Shown here in pieces: positions 16,253 to 25,800 of a stretch of 37,669 nt of DNA. Below the pieces are notes generated by a model that was not told where the DNA came from, made no database searches, and was given only the letters and a program-made list of their open reading frames with translations. A program made the position numbers and the translations under genes. Source of the stretch: Mycobacterium sp. (lineage in GTDB: Bacteria > Actinomycetota > Actinomycetes > Mycobacteriales > Mycobacteriaceae). The DNA lies in contig NZ_JAICZA010000034.1 of the NCBI RefSeq assembly GCF_025933915.1, positions 1 to 37,669 of the forward strand, written 5' to 3'. Numbering within the stretch: the first letter of the stretch is position 1; the number at the start of each line of letters is the position of its first letter.

Positions 16253-17176
16253 TCACGTCGTCAGCACCGGCAGCAGGGCGGCAGCGAACCCATCGACCAG
16301 CGTGGGATTCGCGCTGAGGTACTGTCCGGCGTCCATGCCGTCCGGCGGCGCGCTCAGCACCGGGACGGCCGTCGGAAATTTCGTGTCATGCGAGACACAA
16401 ACCGCTGGAAACTGTTTGCTATCAACAAATTTCATTGAGTCAGTAATCACAAGGGCGTGCTCGGCATCCGACAGCAGCGACCATCGCGTGCCGGCGGACC
16501 ACCGTAGGGGCGTGTGGGCGACCACCTGCGCCAGCTCGGCTGCGGGAGCCTCTATCGGGATGCATCGCGCTCCGACCAGCATCGCGGTGACGGCTCGGAT
16601 ACTGACCGCATTGGCCACCCCGATGACCGCATCGATGGCGGCGAGAACGCTCCCGTCATCGAAGGCCCGCTTCATCGAGGCGGACGTGTCGATCGCGATC
16701 GACAGTGAACCACTTTGCGGCGATCGGTGACTCCCGGCGATTCGTCGTGCCGCGGTACGGGCCATACTGGCCAGCGGGCTTAGCGGCACGTCCGGCACGG
16801 CACGCAGCGCCACGGAGATATGGCCGTGGCGCGGGGTGAGCGAAACGAGTTCCATTGTGCCGCATCCGGACACGTTGATCGGATCGAAACGCACCTGCAC
16901 CGGGTCGGACTCGGCCCGAGAGCCGCAGCGTATCGTCAGATGCACAATCGTGCCGTGGTCGAAGGTGGCCGTGTCATTGGGTTCCACCCTGACTGTCACT
17001 TGTTCGGTGATCGCCGGCGCGAGGATGGCGTGCGGGTTGACTTGCACGACGTTTTGCTGATCGGTCGCGTCGGCATAGAGTGTGGCACCGTCGACCGGCC
17101 CACTGATCGAGATCGACACCCTCCGGTCCGGAATGTCCACACTCGCTGTGCGAGATCCGAGGAGATAAATCGGCAT
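16253..17176 (-). CDS. Cytosolic vWA-domain protein
   Basis: The 307-aa protein has a beta-rich N-terminal half (residues 1-130) with no family I can name, and a C-terminal von Willebrand A domain from about 155. The MIDAS metal site reads D163-T-S165-A-S167 in LSIAIDTSASM, and a later acidic ITDSMKF strand end may complete it. No signal peptide or membrane segment is present. The start is ATG 17176, forming TGATG with the stop of the upstream gene and preceded by GGAG at 6 nt; a TTG at 17188 would be a longer alternative. vWA domains bind protein partners through a divalent ion, so it may act as an adaptor between the GTPase and GAP1-type proteins encoded on either side. Confidence 0.75.
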   Translation of the reverse strand: MPIYLLGSRTASVDIPDRRVSISISGPVDGATLYADATDQQNVVQVNPHAILAPAITEQVTVRVEPNDTATFDHGTIVHLTIRCGSRAESDPVQVRFDPINVSGCGTMELVSLTPRHGHISVALRAVPDVPLSPLASMARTAARRIAGSHRSPQSGSLSIAIDTSASMKRAFDDGSVLAAIDAVIGVANAVSIRAVTAMLVGARCIPIEAPAAELAQVVAHTPLRWSAGTRWSLLSDAEHALVITDSMKFVDSKQFPAVCVSHDTKFPTAVPVLSAPPDGMDAGQYLSANPTLVDGFAAALLPVLTT

Positions 17177-18252
17177 CAGTAACTCCAATACGTCCGTGCC
17201 GCTTGAGGGGCGGTTGCGATCACCGACTTCGCTTCCGACTCAACGCCTTCTCCCCAGCTGCGGCCGAGTGCCGAGATCGCCATCGGCAACGCGGGTGGCA
17301 ATCCGGAATCGATCAGGTCAGAAGCGGATTCGTCGATATCCACCAGAAGTTGCGCGGCAGAGGCGGGGTCGATGAATGCCACTCGCGCCATCGCTGACCA
17401 AGCGGTGACGGCGATCTCCTGGCTCCGATGCGTGCGGTGCCGCCGTCCGTTCAACTCGCCCAGCGTCATTGATTCGGCGTCGTCGATGGCTACGGCCATC
17501 GGCGAAACGTCCGCCAAATCCGCCCGCGGCATCGCAACCAGATGTAAACCGCCCCGCAATAAATCGTCGAGATCAGAGCTGCGGTCGAAGGTAGAGAAGC
17601 TAAGCCGGCCCGCGGTGCCGCGTGACATCATAAAGCTCACCGCGCCTATCCATTGCGCTGCGGTATCCGCGGATTCGACACCCATCACGACAGCGGGCCC
17701 ACCGTCGAGCGCGGCGCTGACCGCGTCAAGCAGACCACAGAGCGTACGAAGGCGCCGCATGCCGACATCGCAGACGAACTGGACAACACTTTCGGCGGTG
17801 ACCGCACCGCCGGTCTTCGGCACCTCATCGGACAACGTCGCGGCGGAGACCGCCGGCCCACCGTACGGGGTCAGCCACCGAGAAGATTGCCACAATTCGA
17901 TCGGTCGGGGATTCTGCGCCACATCCGAGGCTTCCCGGTCGAGCAGTACATGGGCGAAGACGTTCCCCGGCCTCCCCGCGCTGTCCAGTCCAGCTGGAGC
18001 GGTATGCCAGTACGCGGCGATGCTCTCGTCGATCCGGGAATAGGCCAATCGGCGTGGTAACGCCTGCAACTGATCCCGCGTCGGGAACCTCGGTGGCTGC
18101 TCGACCGGGTTCAGGGGTATACGAATCCGGGAGACCAACAGGCGGGCTTCCGCGGGGGTGATGCCGCCGGTGGTCTCCTTTACCTGCCAGCCGGCGGTGA
18201 CGCCGTCACCCTCGAGTGACGTGTAGGTCAATTGCCCGTAGCGCGGTGTCAT
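17176..18252 (-). CDS. GAP1-type GTPase-associated protein
   Basis: The 358-aa protein resembles the actinobacterial 'GTPase-associated protein 1' (GAP1) group. The N-terminal domain starts YGQLTYTS (5-12), with GWQVKETTGGITPAE (21-35), then R-L-A-Y, YWHTAPAG (81-88) and SAGRPGNVFAHVLLDR (91-106). The middle domain (about 150-260) includes FMMSRGTAGRLSFSTFDR. These segments match sequences I recall from Streptomyces GAP1-related proteins next to GTPase and tubulin-like genes. Despite the name, GTPase-activating activity is not established. The ATG at 18252 is chosen because it directly precedes the conserved domain and lies 2 bp after the upstream stop; the longer GTG start at 18357 would overlap that gene by about 100 bp. 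The next gene overlaps by 1 nt. Confidence 0.75.
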   Translation of the reverse strand: MTPRYGQLTYTSLEGDGVTAGWQVKETTGGITPAEARLLVSRIRIPLNPVEQPPRFPTRDQLQALPRRLAYSRIDESIAAYWHTAPAGLDSAGRPGNVFAHVLLDREASDVAQNPRPIELWQSSRWLTPYGGPAVSAATLSDEVPKTGGAVTAESVVQFVCDVGMRRLRTLCGLLDAVSAALDGGPAVVMGVESADTAAQWIGAVSFMMSRGTAGRLSFSTFDRSSDLDDLLRGGLHLVAMPRADLADVSPMAVAIDDAESMTLGELNGRRHRTHRSQEIAVTAWSAMARVAFIDPASAAQLLVDIDESASDLIDSGLPPALPMAISALGRSWGEGVESEAKSVIATAPQAARTYWSY

Positions 18253-18254
18253 CT

Positions 18255-20252
18255 CTATGTCGTCCCGGCCGTCAGGCGGAGGCGGTCGACGGATGGATCC
18301 AGCAACGCCAGCAACTGAAGTCGTTGCGGCGGTAGGTTGGCGAACAACCGGATCCACCCTCGCAGCCCCCGCAGATCACCAATCCACACCTCACTGTCGC
18401 CCGACGCGGTGAGCGCGGACCATTGGAACTCTTTAGACCATCCCGATGGGCGTACGCCGTCGGCGGTGGGACGAGACATGTTGACCGCGATGCCGTCGCT
18501 GATGCTCAGCGGTAGTCGGTCGGAATTGTTTACCAACACGAACGGTGGCGACCCACTGGCATCTTGCTCGGCGCGGATTCGCAACGCGGCGGTCATCGGT
18601 ACGCCGGCCGGATCTCGCCTGATATGAACGTCATACCAGAGCCTTAGCAGTCCGCCGTATTCGATCGATGTCGGAACACCGAGCACCCGCTGACCGCTAC
18701 TGAACGCCACCGGCACCAGGTGCAGCGCGCATCCGCCATTGGGCAGATCACCCGCGAACGGCATGCCGCCGTATTTCTCGTAGTCGGCGAGCGAGATCTC
18801 ATACGATCGACCGGTATTTCCGTGACGCGGATCGTGGCCTTTCGGCGTGATGTATACCGTGACCAAGGCCGCTCCGTCGGGCCAGTCGAACGTGAGCACC
18901 TGCTTGCTGCAGTACTCCAGCAGGGCCACGTCGGTGATGTTCCCCGTCCGCACCGTCGATATCGTCTTGCCCAGCAGCGCACGGCCGTCCAAGACCGTCA
19001 CGGGTGTGAAATACGCGCGATTCCAACCTGTTGGCCATGGCACATCCGCCATCCTCGATGTGCGCACCCCACGCGGATCGACGTGCTCGACGACCGGATC
19101 GGTGAGTTGCACAGCGCGCCCCAGGCCGACTTGGCCCAGCACGGATTCATCCAGGTCCGCCACCCGTGCATCGGCGTCGGGCGGGGCGGGGGTCCGAAAT
19201 ACCATCACATGCCCAAACCGCGGAGCCGTCCACTCCAGTCGGAACGCGGCAGCATCGGGGGGGCCGCACGTGGTCAGCTTCAAGTCGGCCACCGCCTCAA
19301 GTACGGCGGGAATCGCAACTTGGCGTTCAACGGGTTCCGATAACTGCACGACGCCGTCGACCTCGACTTCGCACCGCATGCGGTACAAATAGCGGCACCC
19401 ACGCTCGGCGTCACAATCGACGAAACCGGTCAGGTTCTCAGCGGTGGCCGCGATGCGAAACTCGGCGCCATCGCGTTCTGCCAGCTCCGCCGGGATGCGG
19501 TAGACGCGCACCGCCCTGACACCGGGGATGGCCGACCAGTTGCCGACGACCCGCCCGGAATCCTCGCGGATTTCGCAATCCCGCAGAGTGGCTATGACAA
19601 CGCCGGACGCATGTAAAAACGGTTGTGCGTCAAACAGTTCCACTGCCGACTCGCCGACGTTCACCCATACCTGCAGATGGCGCACCGCCTCAACGAGCGG
19701 CCGGTCGTCGATCGCCTCAGTGGCGACCGTGGCCACGACGAGCTGGGCATCGTCGGGGGAATACCCGCGATCGGCCCCGGTGCTGACCACGCGGTACATG
19801 ACGCAGGTTTGGCCTTCGACCGCGTAGGGGGGCCACGATAACTCGAGTTGGTCCTGCGGCGAGTCGGGATGACGAACCCGTCGCGTCGAGATCGGCAGGC
19901 AGTCGCGCGTTTGGGCGGCGAACACATAAGGCGCAAACCGCAACTGCGACGTCAAATCTAGCGCGGCCACGTCTGATTCAGAAAGACACTGAGCCGGGTT
20001 TCGATCTTCTATGACAGCCGACTCAATCGTGTCCTGCAGCAGCCGAGACATCTCGCCGGCGTGTTCCGCGACAGCCACCGGCAACATCATTCGGATCTGG
20101 TCTGCATCGGTGCGGCCGGACCTCAGCACCAGCCTGAGATAGGCCTCTTTGAGAGCCGACCGCGAAATCGCGCCGGTCTCGATCAGTTGGTCACGCCACT
20201 GCAGCAGAGTCGCCAGGCGGGGGTCGTCCTCGAGAATGCCCGGTTCGGTCAT
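18255..20252 (-). CDS. Large Fn3-like multidomain protein of the tubulin/GTPase cluster
   Basis: The 665-aa protein has no signal peptide or membrane helix and should be cytosolic. Residues 1 to about 115 look helical (RDQLIETGAISRSALKEAYLRL). From about 130 on it is a string of beta-sandwich modules of about 90-110 residues resembling fibronectin type III: typical pieces are ELSWPPYAVEGQTCVMYRV, VRVYRIPAELAE, FRLEWTAPRFGHVMVFR and VLTFDWPDGAALVTVYIT, each with a W...Y/V pattern of Fn3 B-C strands. Similar proteins have been called SaeA-like with Fn3 domains; I am unsure that the name applies. It starts in a TAATG overlap with the upstream gene and is probably a scaffold. No catalytic motif is visible. 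Confidence 0.65.
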   Translation of the reverse strand: MTEPGILEDDPRLATLLQWRDQLIETGAISRSALKEAYLRLVLRSGRTDADQIRMMLPVAVAEHAGEMSRLLQDTIESAVIEDRNPAQCLSESDVAALDLTSQLRFAPYVFAAQTRDCLPISTRRVRHPDSPQDQLELSWPPYAVEGQTCVMYRVVSTGADRGYSPDDAQLVVATVATEAIDDRPLVEAVRHLQVWVNVGESAVELFDAQPFLHASGVVIATLRDCEIREDSGRVVGNWSAIPGVRAVRVYRIPAELAERDGAEFRIAATAENLTGFVDCDAERGCRYLYRMRCEVEVDGVVQLSEPVERQVAIPAVLEAVADLKLTTCGPPDAAAFRLEWTAPRFGHVMVFRTPAPPDADARVADLDESVLGQVGLGRAVQLTDPVVEHVDPRGVRTSRMADVPWPTGWNRAYFTPVTVLDGRALLGKTISTVRTGNITDVALLEYCSKQVLTFDWPDGAALVTVYITPKGHDPRHGNTGRSYEISLADYEKYGGMPFAGDLPNGGCALHLVPVAFSSGQRVLGVPTSIEYGGLLRLWYDVHIRRDPAGVPMTAALRIRAEQDASGSPPFVLVNNSDRLPLSISDGIAVNMSRPTADGVRPSGWSKEFQWSALTASGDSEVWIGDLRGLRGWIRLFANLPPQRLQLLALLDPSVDRLRLTAGTT

Positions 20253-22870
20253 TAGAACACCAACACTCCCGATTGCGGCGGAGCATCGTCATCGACGACA
20301 ACGGACCGAACGGTCGGCGCGAACATCGCAAAGTCGTAGGCGGGCAGCCCTTTACCCACCTGCACGACCACCTCGGTGTAGCTCAACCCGCGCCGATCAA
20401 CCGCAACGTCATCGATCACGACGACCGAATGTCCGGCCGTGACCGCTGTATCGGTGAACAACGAGGCGTCAAAGGGCGCCGGGTGGACGGTGCGTCGGTG
20501 CGAATCATCGCCATCAAGCCGCCCGAGCGAAGGTCGCTGTTCACCGGCAGGGCTGAAGGCAGTGGCGGTCAATGCCGTCGCGATACCGCTATTCGGGTCG
20601 TCGAGCATGGCTTGCACCTGTGTCCACAGTGGATTGGCCCCCTCAGCGCGAACCACACCACGGGCCACCGCAAGCGACCAATCGTCCAGTGCTGAAGCTG
20701 ATCCGACACCGGGCATTTGGAACAATGCGGACGGTTCGTCACGCAGCGCCCGTTCTGCTGATTCCAGCATCCGTTCCCACGGCCCGGTCAGCCATCCCGT
20801 CGTATAAATCTGTTGCCGCAGCGCACGCGCGGTCGCCTCGACATCGGTACCGACAGGGTCGGCCACACAGATCTGCACGGCGCGTGGCAGACCATCCTGG
20901 ATGTACAGCCGGCCGGTTTGAGTCGGCTCTATCGGGCCGAACGGCGCCCGCAGCACCTCCCCCAAGACTCGGTTCCAGGCCAGTAATTGCCCGTACGCCA
21001 GCGACAATCGGCGGACATCTTCCAGTGCAGCGCGGAGATTGAAGTCGATCGCCTCCAGCTCTGCGAGTCGGGACTCCTGTAGGTTCAGTGTTGCAAAGAG
21101 ATCGCGCTGGCCGAGCCCGAACAGCACCAGGGCGGCGACAAAGTACACCGCTACGCCAATGCCGCCGACCAGCAACGCGAACGATGATGTCACCCAACCT
21201 GTTGCGGCGATGCTCAGCAGCACGAACAGCGCGACGAACACTGTCCATCCGGCGGTTCGGGTGATGGCCGCGATGACCTGCTGGCGGCGGCGGAGCTTTC
21301 CATCCACCGGGGCCCGTCCGGCGGTATCGCGTATCCGCTGGACCAGGTCGCTGACTTCGTCGCGAGCGCGGCCGAGGAAGTCGGTGAGGATCGAACTCAC
21401 TTGGGACGCATAACTTCGCTCGGCCACCGCCTCCCAAGACGTCAGCTTTGCGGCGGCTTGCCGAGCTTCAATTCCGGCAGCGCCGTCGTTGAATGTCCGT
21501 TCCAGCCGGCTCTTGAGGTCCTCAATACCGATCACGTCACCGGCGGTGACTTGCGGAACCCCGATTACCGCGGCAAGTGATGCGGGAATCGCGGTGAACG
21601 CGTCGGCAGCGCTGGGCACGACATCGGCGCTGCTGTGCAACACGCCCACCCCCGCACCCACGGTGACGGGGTCGATGCCCGATGACCGTCGACCTCCGTC
21701 GGCCAGCGTCAACGCCCCGTTGACGTAGTCGGCCCACAGTGGAGTGAGATTGGTCGGGGCGAGCTGCCCTATGCCTCGTTCCGCTTCGAGCACGGTGCTC
21801 ATTTCGTCTGCGCTGCGGGCGATTTCCTGCCAGTCTGCGAGTTCGCCACCGGCAACGACCGCGAACGCCGAATCGGAGCAGCCGAACACGGTGTGCTGCA
21901 CGGTAGTCGCCAGCGCCGATGACATCGAGCCCACCAGACTCGACAGCCACACCGACGGCGCATTACGCAGCGCCGCCCACAGGAACGAGAAGAATATCTT
22001 CAACGCCGCCCGCACTGAGATCGCTTGCGGTTCGGGCTTGCCGATCTCGACACGCCCGCCGCGCAAGACGTCGCGGTGCTTGGTCCACAGTGCGCGGGCG
22101 ACCGTTTGGGCGGCCGCCGCATCATCGGATGCGTATCCCACCGGGATCGGGCCCCCGCGCGGCAGCGGAAGCCGGCCACCACTGTCGAACAGTTTGTGTC
22201 GTAGTTGGTCTTCGACACCGGTGGCATCGAGTCGACGATAGAAAGAGCGGACGGTGCGCAGCGTGCTGCCGGGCAGTATCGCCAGGTCGTCGAACACGAC
22301 ACGGTCGATGCCGCTCCATAGGCCGGCTGCGGCGGCGACGACCGGTGCGACGTACCGTGCGACATCGAAGGGATCGGTCAGCCGGTCCAGCGCCATCGAC
22401 CCCAATCCCGGTCCTGCGGAGTCCTCGGGTGCAACGAGGAGATTGTGCCAACCCTCCAGCACCAAGGTTGGATCGTAGTTGGTGTCGAGGGCCGCACCAT
22501 GATTGAAGAGTAGGCGCAGCAACGTGATTGGAGTTCCGACGGCGCTGGCACGCACGATCTGCTCGAGGGTTTGCTCAGCGCGCGCAGCCGGCCGACCCTC
22601 CGATTCGTCAACGGGAACCAGAACCACCAGGCGCAGTCGGTGATACCGCCGACCGGTCAACACGTGCTGCAGAACCACCGCTGACGAACGCCCCGAGGCG
22701 ACCAGCGTCGCGGGCACCGATGCGCTGCCGATGTCGCCTGAGCTTACCCAGATGAAGGGATCGAGGAGTCCAGCGGCGGAGTAATCGGCGAGGACCGCGA
22801 AGATCTCGTCGACGTCGCCATGTGGTGCCAGCACGAGCGCCAGCGTTGGTGGATCCGGATGCCCGATCAC
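20252..22870 (-). CDS. 872-aa membrane protein with two central helices, tubulin-cluster component
   Basis: I do not recognise a named family. Residues 1 to about 210 look like an alpha/beta domain (ALVLAPHGDVDEI, LRLVVLVPVDE, VVFDDLAILPG). Residues about 280-345 hold an amphipathic stretch (IFFSFLWAALRNAPSVWLS) and 450-530 a long, charged, probably coiled-coil helix. Two membrane helices follow at about 541-560 and 564-586, then another helical stretch (590-640). The C-terminal 230 residues look soluble. Both large domains should be on the same side of the membrane, with a very short loop across, and the basic KLRRR before the first helix puts them in the cytoplasm. The GTG start lies 2 bp after the tubulin-like gene stop, and the end overlaps the next start (TAATG). 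It may tether the tubulin-like protein to the membrane (inference). Confidence 0.65.
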   Translation of the reverse strand: MIGHPDPPTLALVLAPHGDVDEIFAVLADYSAAGLLDPFIWVSSGDIGSASVPATLVASGRSSAVVLQHVLTGRRYHRLRLVVLVPVDESEGRPAARAEQTLEQIVRASAVGTPITLLRLLFNHGAALDTNYDPTLVLEGWHNLLVAPEDSAGPGLGSMALDRLTDPFDVARYVAPVVAAAAGLWSGIDRVVFDDLAILPGSTLRTVRSFYRRLDATGVEDQLRHKLFDSGGRLPLPRGGPIPVGYASDDAAAAQTVARALWTKHRDVLRGGRVEIGKPEPQAISVRAALKIFFSFLWAALRNAPSVWLSSLVGSMSSALATTVQHTVFGCSDSAFAVVAGGELADWQEIARSADEMSTVLEAERGIGQLAPTNLTPLWADYVNGALTLADGGRRSSGIDPVTVGAGVGVLHSSADVVPSAADAFTAIPASLAAVIGVPQVTAGDVIGIEDLKSRLERTFNDGAAGIEARQAAAKLTSWEAVAERSYASQVSSILTDFLGRARDEVSDLVQRIRDTAGRAPVDGKLRRRQQVIAAITRTAGWTVFVALFVLLSIAATGWVTSSFALLVGGIGVAVYFVAALVLFGLGQRDLFATLNLQESRLAELEAIDFNLRAALEDVRRLSLAYGQLLAWNRVLGEVLRAPFGPIEPTQTGRLYIQDGLPRAVQICVADPVGTDVEATARALRQQIYTTGWLTGPWERMLESAERALRDEPSALFQMPGVGSASALDDWSLAVARGVVRAEGANPLWTQVQAMLDDPNSGIATALTATAFSPAGEQRPSLGRLDGDDSHRRTVHPAPFDASLFTDTAVTAGHSVVVIDDVAVDRRGLSYTEVVVQVGKGLPAYDFAMFAPTVRSVVVDDDAPPQSGVLVF

Positions 22871-22872
22871 CT

Positions 22873-25800
22873 TCAGAACGTCCCCGTACTGGGAACCAAA
22901 ATGCTCTCAGTGTCAACGGCGGTCCGATCGGATGACACCGAATTCGACTGCGCGACCGGCTGGTCGCGAGTCTGGGTCTCGACTCGGTCCCTCGCCTCTT
23001 GGATCATTTGGATGAGAGTCTCGGTGGCCCACAACACATCCGGAGCGAGGTCGCGGAAGATCGGTGTCTTGCCGGCCTTGGTGCGCGTCGCAATGACCGA
23101 GTAGCGTCCCAACGCTGTCATTCCGTCGCTGCCTTCGGGCAGATACTCGGCAGCGAGTTGTCGCACCGTTTTCAACCACTCGATAGCCGTGTCCGCCCGC
23201 TCCCTGGCGGTCCGTGCCGCCAGGAGCTCGGGAATCCGCGAAAGCTCATGCTGCGTGCTGTTCTCGCCGAGTAAGAAGTCCACCAGCCGTTCGGTCGCCG
23301 CCGGTTGCACGATGCCGCTGGCCGGGTCCTGTGAGTTGGCGTCGAAAAGCTCGCGCAGCACACGGTAGGGCCGCAGCGAGCGCATCACCGGCGGCTCGTG
23401 GCACTGCGCAATCGCCAGCAAGATCGACTCCAGTACCGCGGGCAACCAGTCATACGACGCGGTGAACTGCGATGGCGGGGTGAGCAGCGGGTTGGGGAAA
23501 GGTATCCACCGCTGGTTGTCATCGTCATAGATGCGGACCGGCTCGGTGTAAGGCGATACCGGCAGACGGACCCGACCGGTCACCTGCCCGAGCAACCAGC
23601 CGGCCGTCATCGCGCGGCGTTCGGCATCGGTCATCGGCAACGATGCCTGCAGCGGCCGGGTGCGACGGAACCGCCAGAACGCGGAACGGCCCGGACCGGC
23701 GGTCGACGACCACTGCTGCGCAGCCGGGCCGAGCACCGAATCGAAAGCCAGCGGCGAATAATTCGGGTACGACCCGAAGATGTCGACGCGGGTCATGCTG
23801 TCCTCGTCGGACAACGAGCGCTGGAAGTTGTCCTTGGACGCCTGATCGATTCGCGGGTTGGATCGCAACACTTTGCCCAGCTCGTGGGCCACTGACTGGC
23901 CGAGGAAGGGCACATCGGAGAACTTGTACCGGTACACGAGCTGCCGCCCCGGATGTACGGCCTGTAGCGCCTGGTCGTTGACGCTGGCCAATGGCCGCGC
24001 CAGCGACAGCGCCTCGCTGAACTTGGCGACGATGTCGTTGCGGCGCATGGCCAGTTCGGACTCGGCGGCGCCCACGCCTTGCACGTAGTCGCGCAGCGAG
24101 AGCTTGCAGAACTCGTGGAACGCCTCACCCGGGCGACCCACATAGAGGCGCGCCCGCTCCAGCAGCTCGGCGGGCCGAGTGTGCACGTCGTACCGGGCCA
24201 GCGATGGCACCAGCGACGCCTTCGTCTCGGGATGGGTGCCAAAGGCGCGGGTCACCCAGTTCGCGGTGCGTTCCAGTAGCCCGCCGGGGGCGGCGATGCC
24301 ACCGGTGGTCTGCCACTCGCCGACGATCACGCGGGCGGTGCTCTCGGTAACCGCAACCGCAAACGGTGGCGCCGCTTGCCCCGTCACCAGCGCCTGCGGC
24401 AGATCGAGTTCGTAGCGCGCCTTGAACGCCGTCGAATTGATCAGCAGCACTTCGTTGTTGGCTTCGGCGAACCGACCGGGCGCCAGCTCGTCGGCGTCTG
24501 CCGGCCAGGCTGCGTATTGGTCGGTGGCCAGTCGCGCCAGCCCGACGTCCGCCGGCGGCTCGGACTCCGCGTGCTCCAAAACCACTTGCGCTTCACCGAT
24601 CGCGGTGCTCAGCGAGGCGAGCAGTTCACCGCCGACCACCTTCAGCACATCGGCCAGCTTGGCCGATGCGCTGGCGTACAACGCCCGCCGGATGTTGCCC
24701 TGGAACCCTTCGAGCGCGGTGTGCAGAAGCTGTTCGGCGTTGGAAATCGAACCGCGCAGTGCGGCTATGGTCGCCTCGACATTCGAAGCCAGCGCGACAA
24801 CGTCTTTGGGCCCCATCGACCCTAGATCGCACATCGAGGTGGCGAGTTCGTCGTCGATGTAGCGGCGCAGGTTGTCGACCACCCCACGTGCGTACGGAAG
24901 GCTGAAGTTCGCGATGGCGTACGCGACCAGAGCGTCGATGCGGTCAACGAATTCGCAGTGCCAGCCGAAGGCCATTCGGTACGCGGCGTCGGTGATGGCC
25001 TGGCTCAACGATGCCCGGCGGTTGGCGATCGCCTGGCGGAAGATCGGCACCCACTGCTCGGCGGTCATCCCCTCGGGATTTGGCAGGTATCCGCGCAGCT
25101 GGTGGTCAATGAGCGCGCCGGTGGTGGCGGTGACACCACGGGAAGGGAACGCCGTGTTCGTCATCCAGCCGCCGAGCAAACGCATCCGGTTCTTCTCATC
25201 GCCGGAGGTCGCCGGTAGACCCACCCGGTCGCAGATCGCGGCCCACTGGCTGTCTATCAGCGAGTCGAGTTGCTCGGTTCCCGACGCGGGGTTGCCCGGC
25301 TGCAAGTGGCCGGACAACAGCTTGTCCACGCAGCTGCGGGCCAGTCGCTGGGCGGCGTATTCCGCGTAGCGGTCGCGGCCCATCGACAGACTGGAAAACC
25401 CATACGTCCCCCACGGCAACGGATCCCAGACCTGATTGCCCCAGCCCAGCAGATCCCGGTCACCGGCCGGAGACGAGGTGTTACCCAGGTCGTAGGAAAC
25501 GAACTGGTCGCTCGCGATGCCACTCATCATCAGCCCGGCCAGGCCCCGGCCCAGGCCGCGATACACCGCGTTCTGTGAGCCGTCACCGAACAGCGTCCGC
25601 TCGGCACCCACATAGCGACCGACCGGAAAGACCCGCGCGAACGGGATCGCTTCGCCTTCGCCGTGTTGTTGACCCAGCGCGCGCAGGATGCGCACGTCGT
25701 GTTCGCGCGCCGACCCCAACTGGCTGGCCACAACCTCGCCTAGCAAAGCTAAGGCGTTGGCACGCACGCCGATTCGTGCGCTTTCCGGCAGTGAGTCGAA

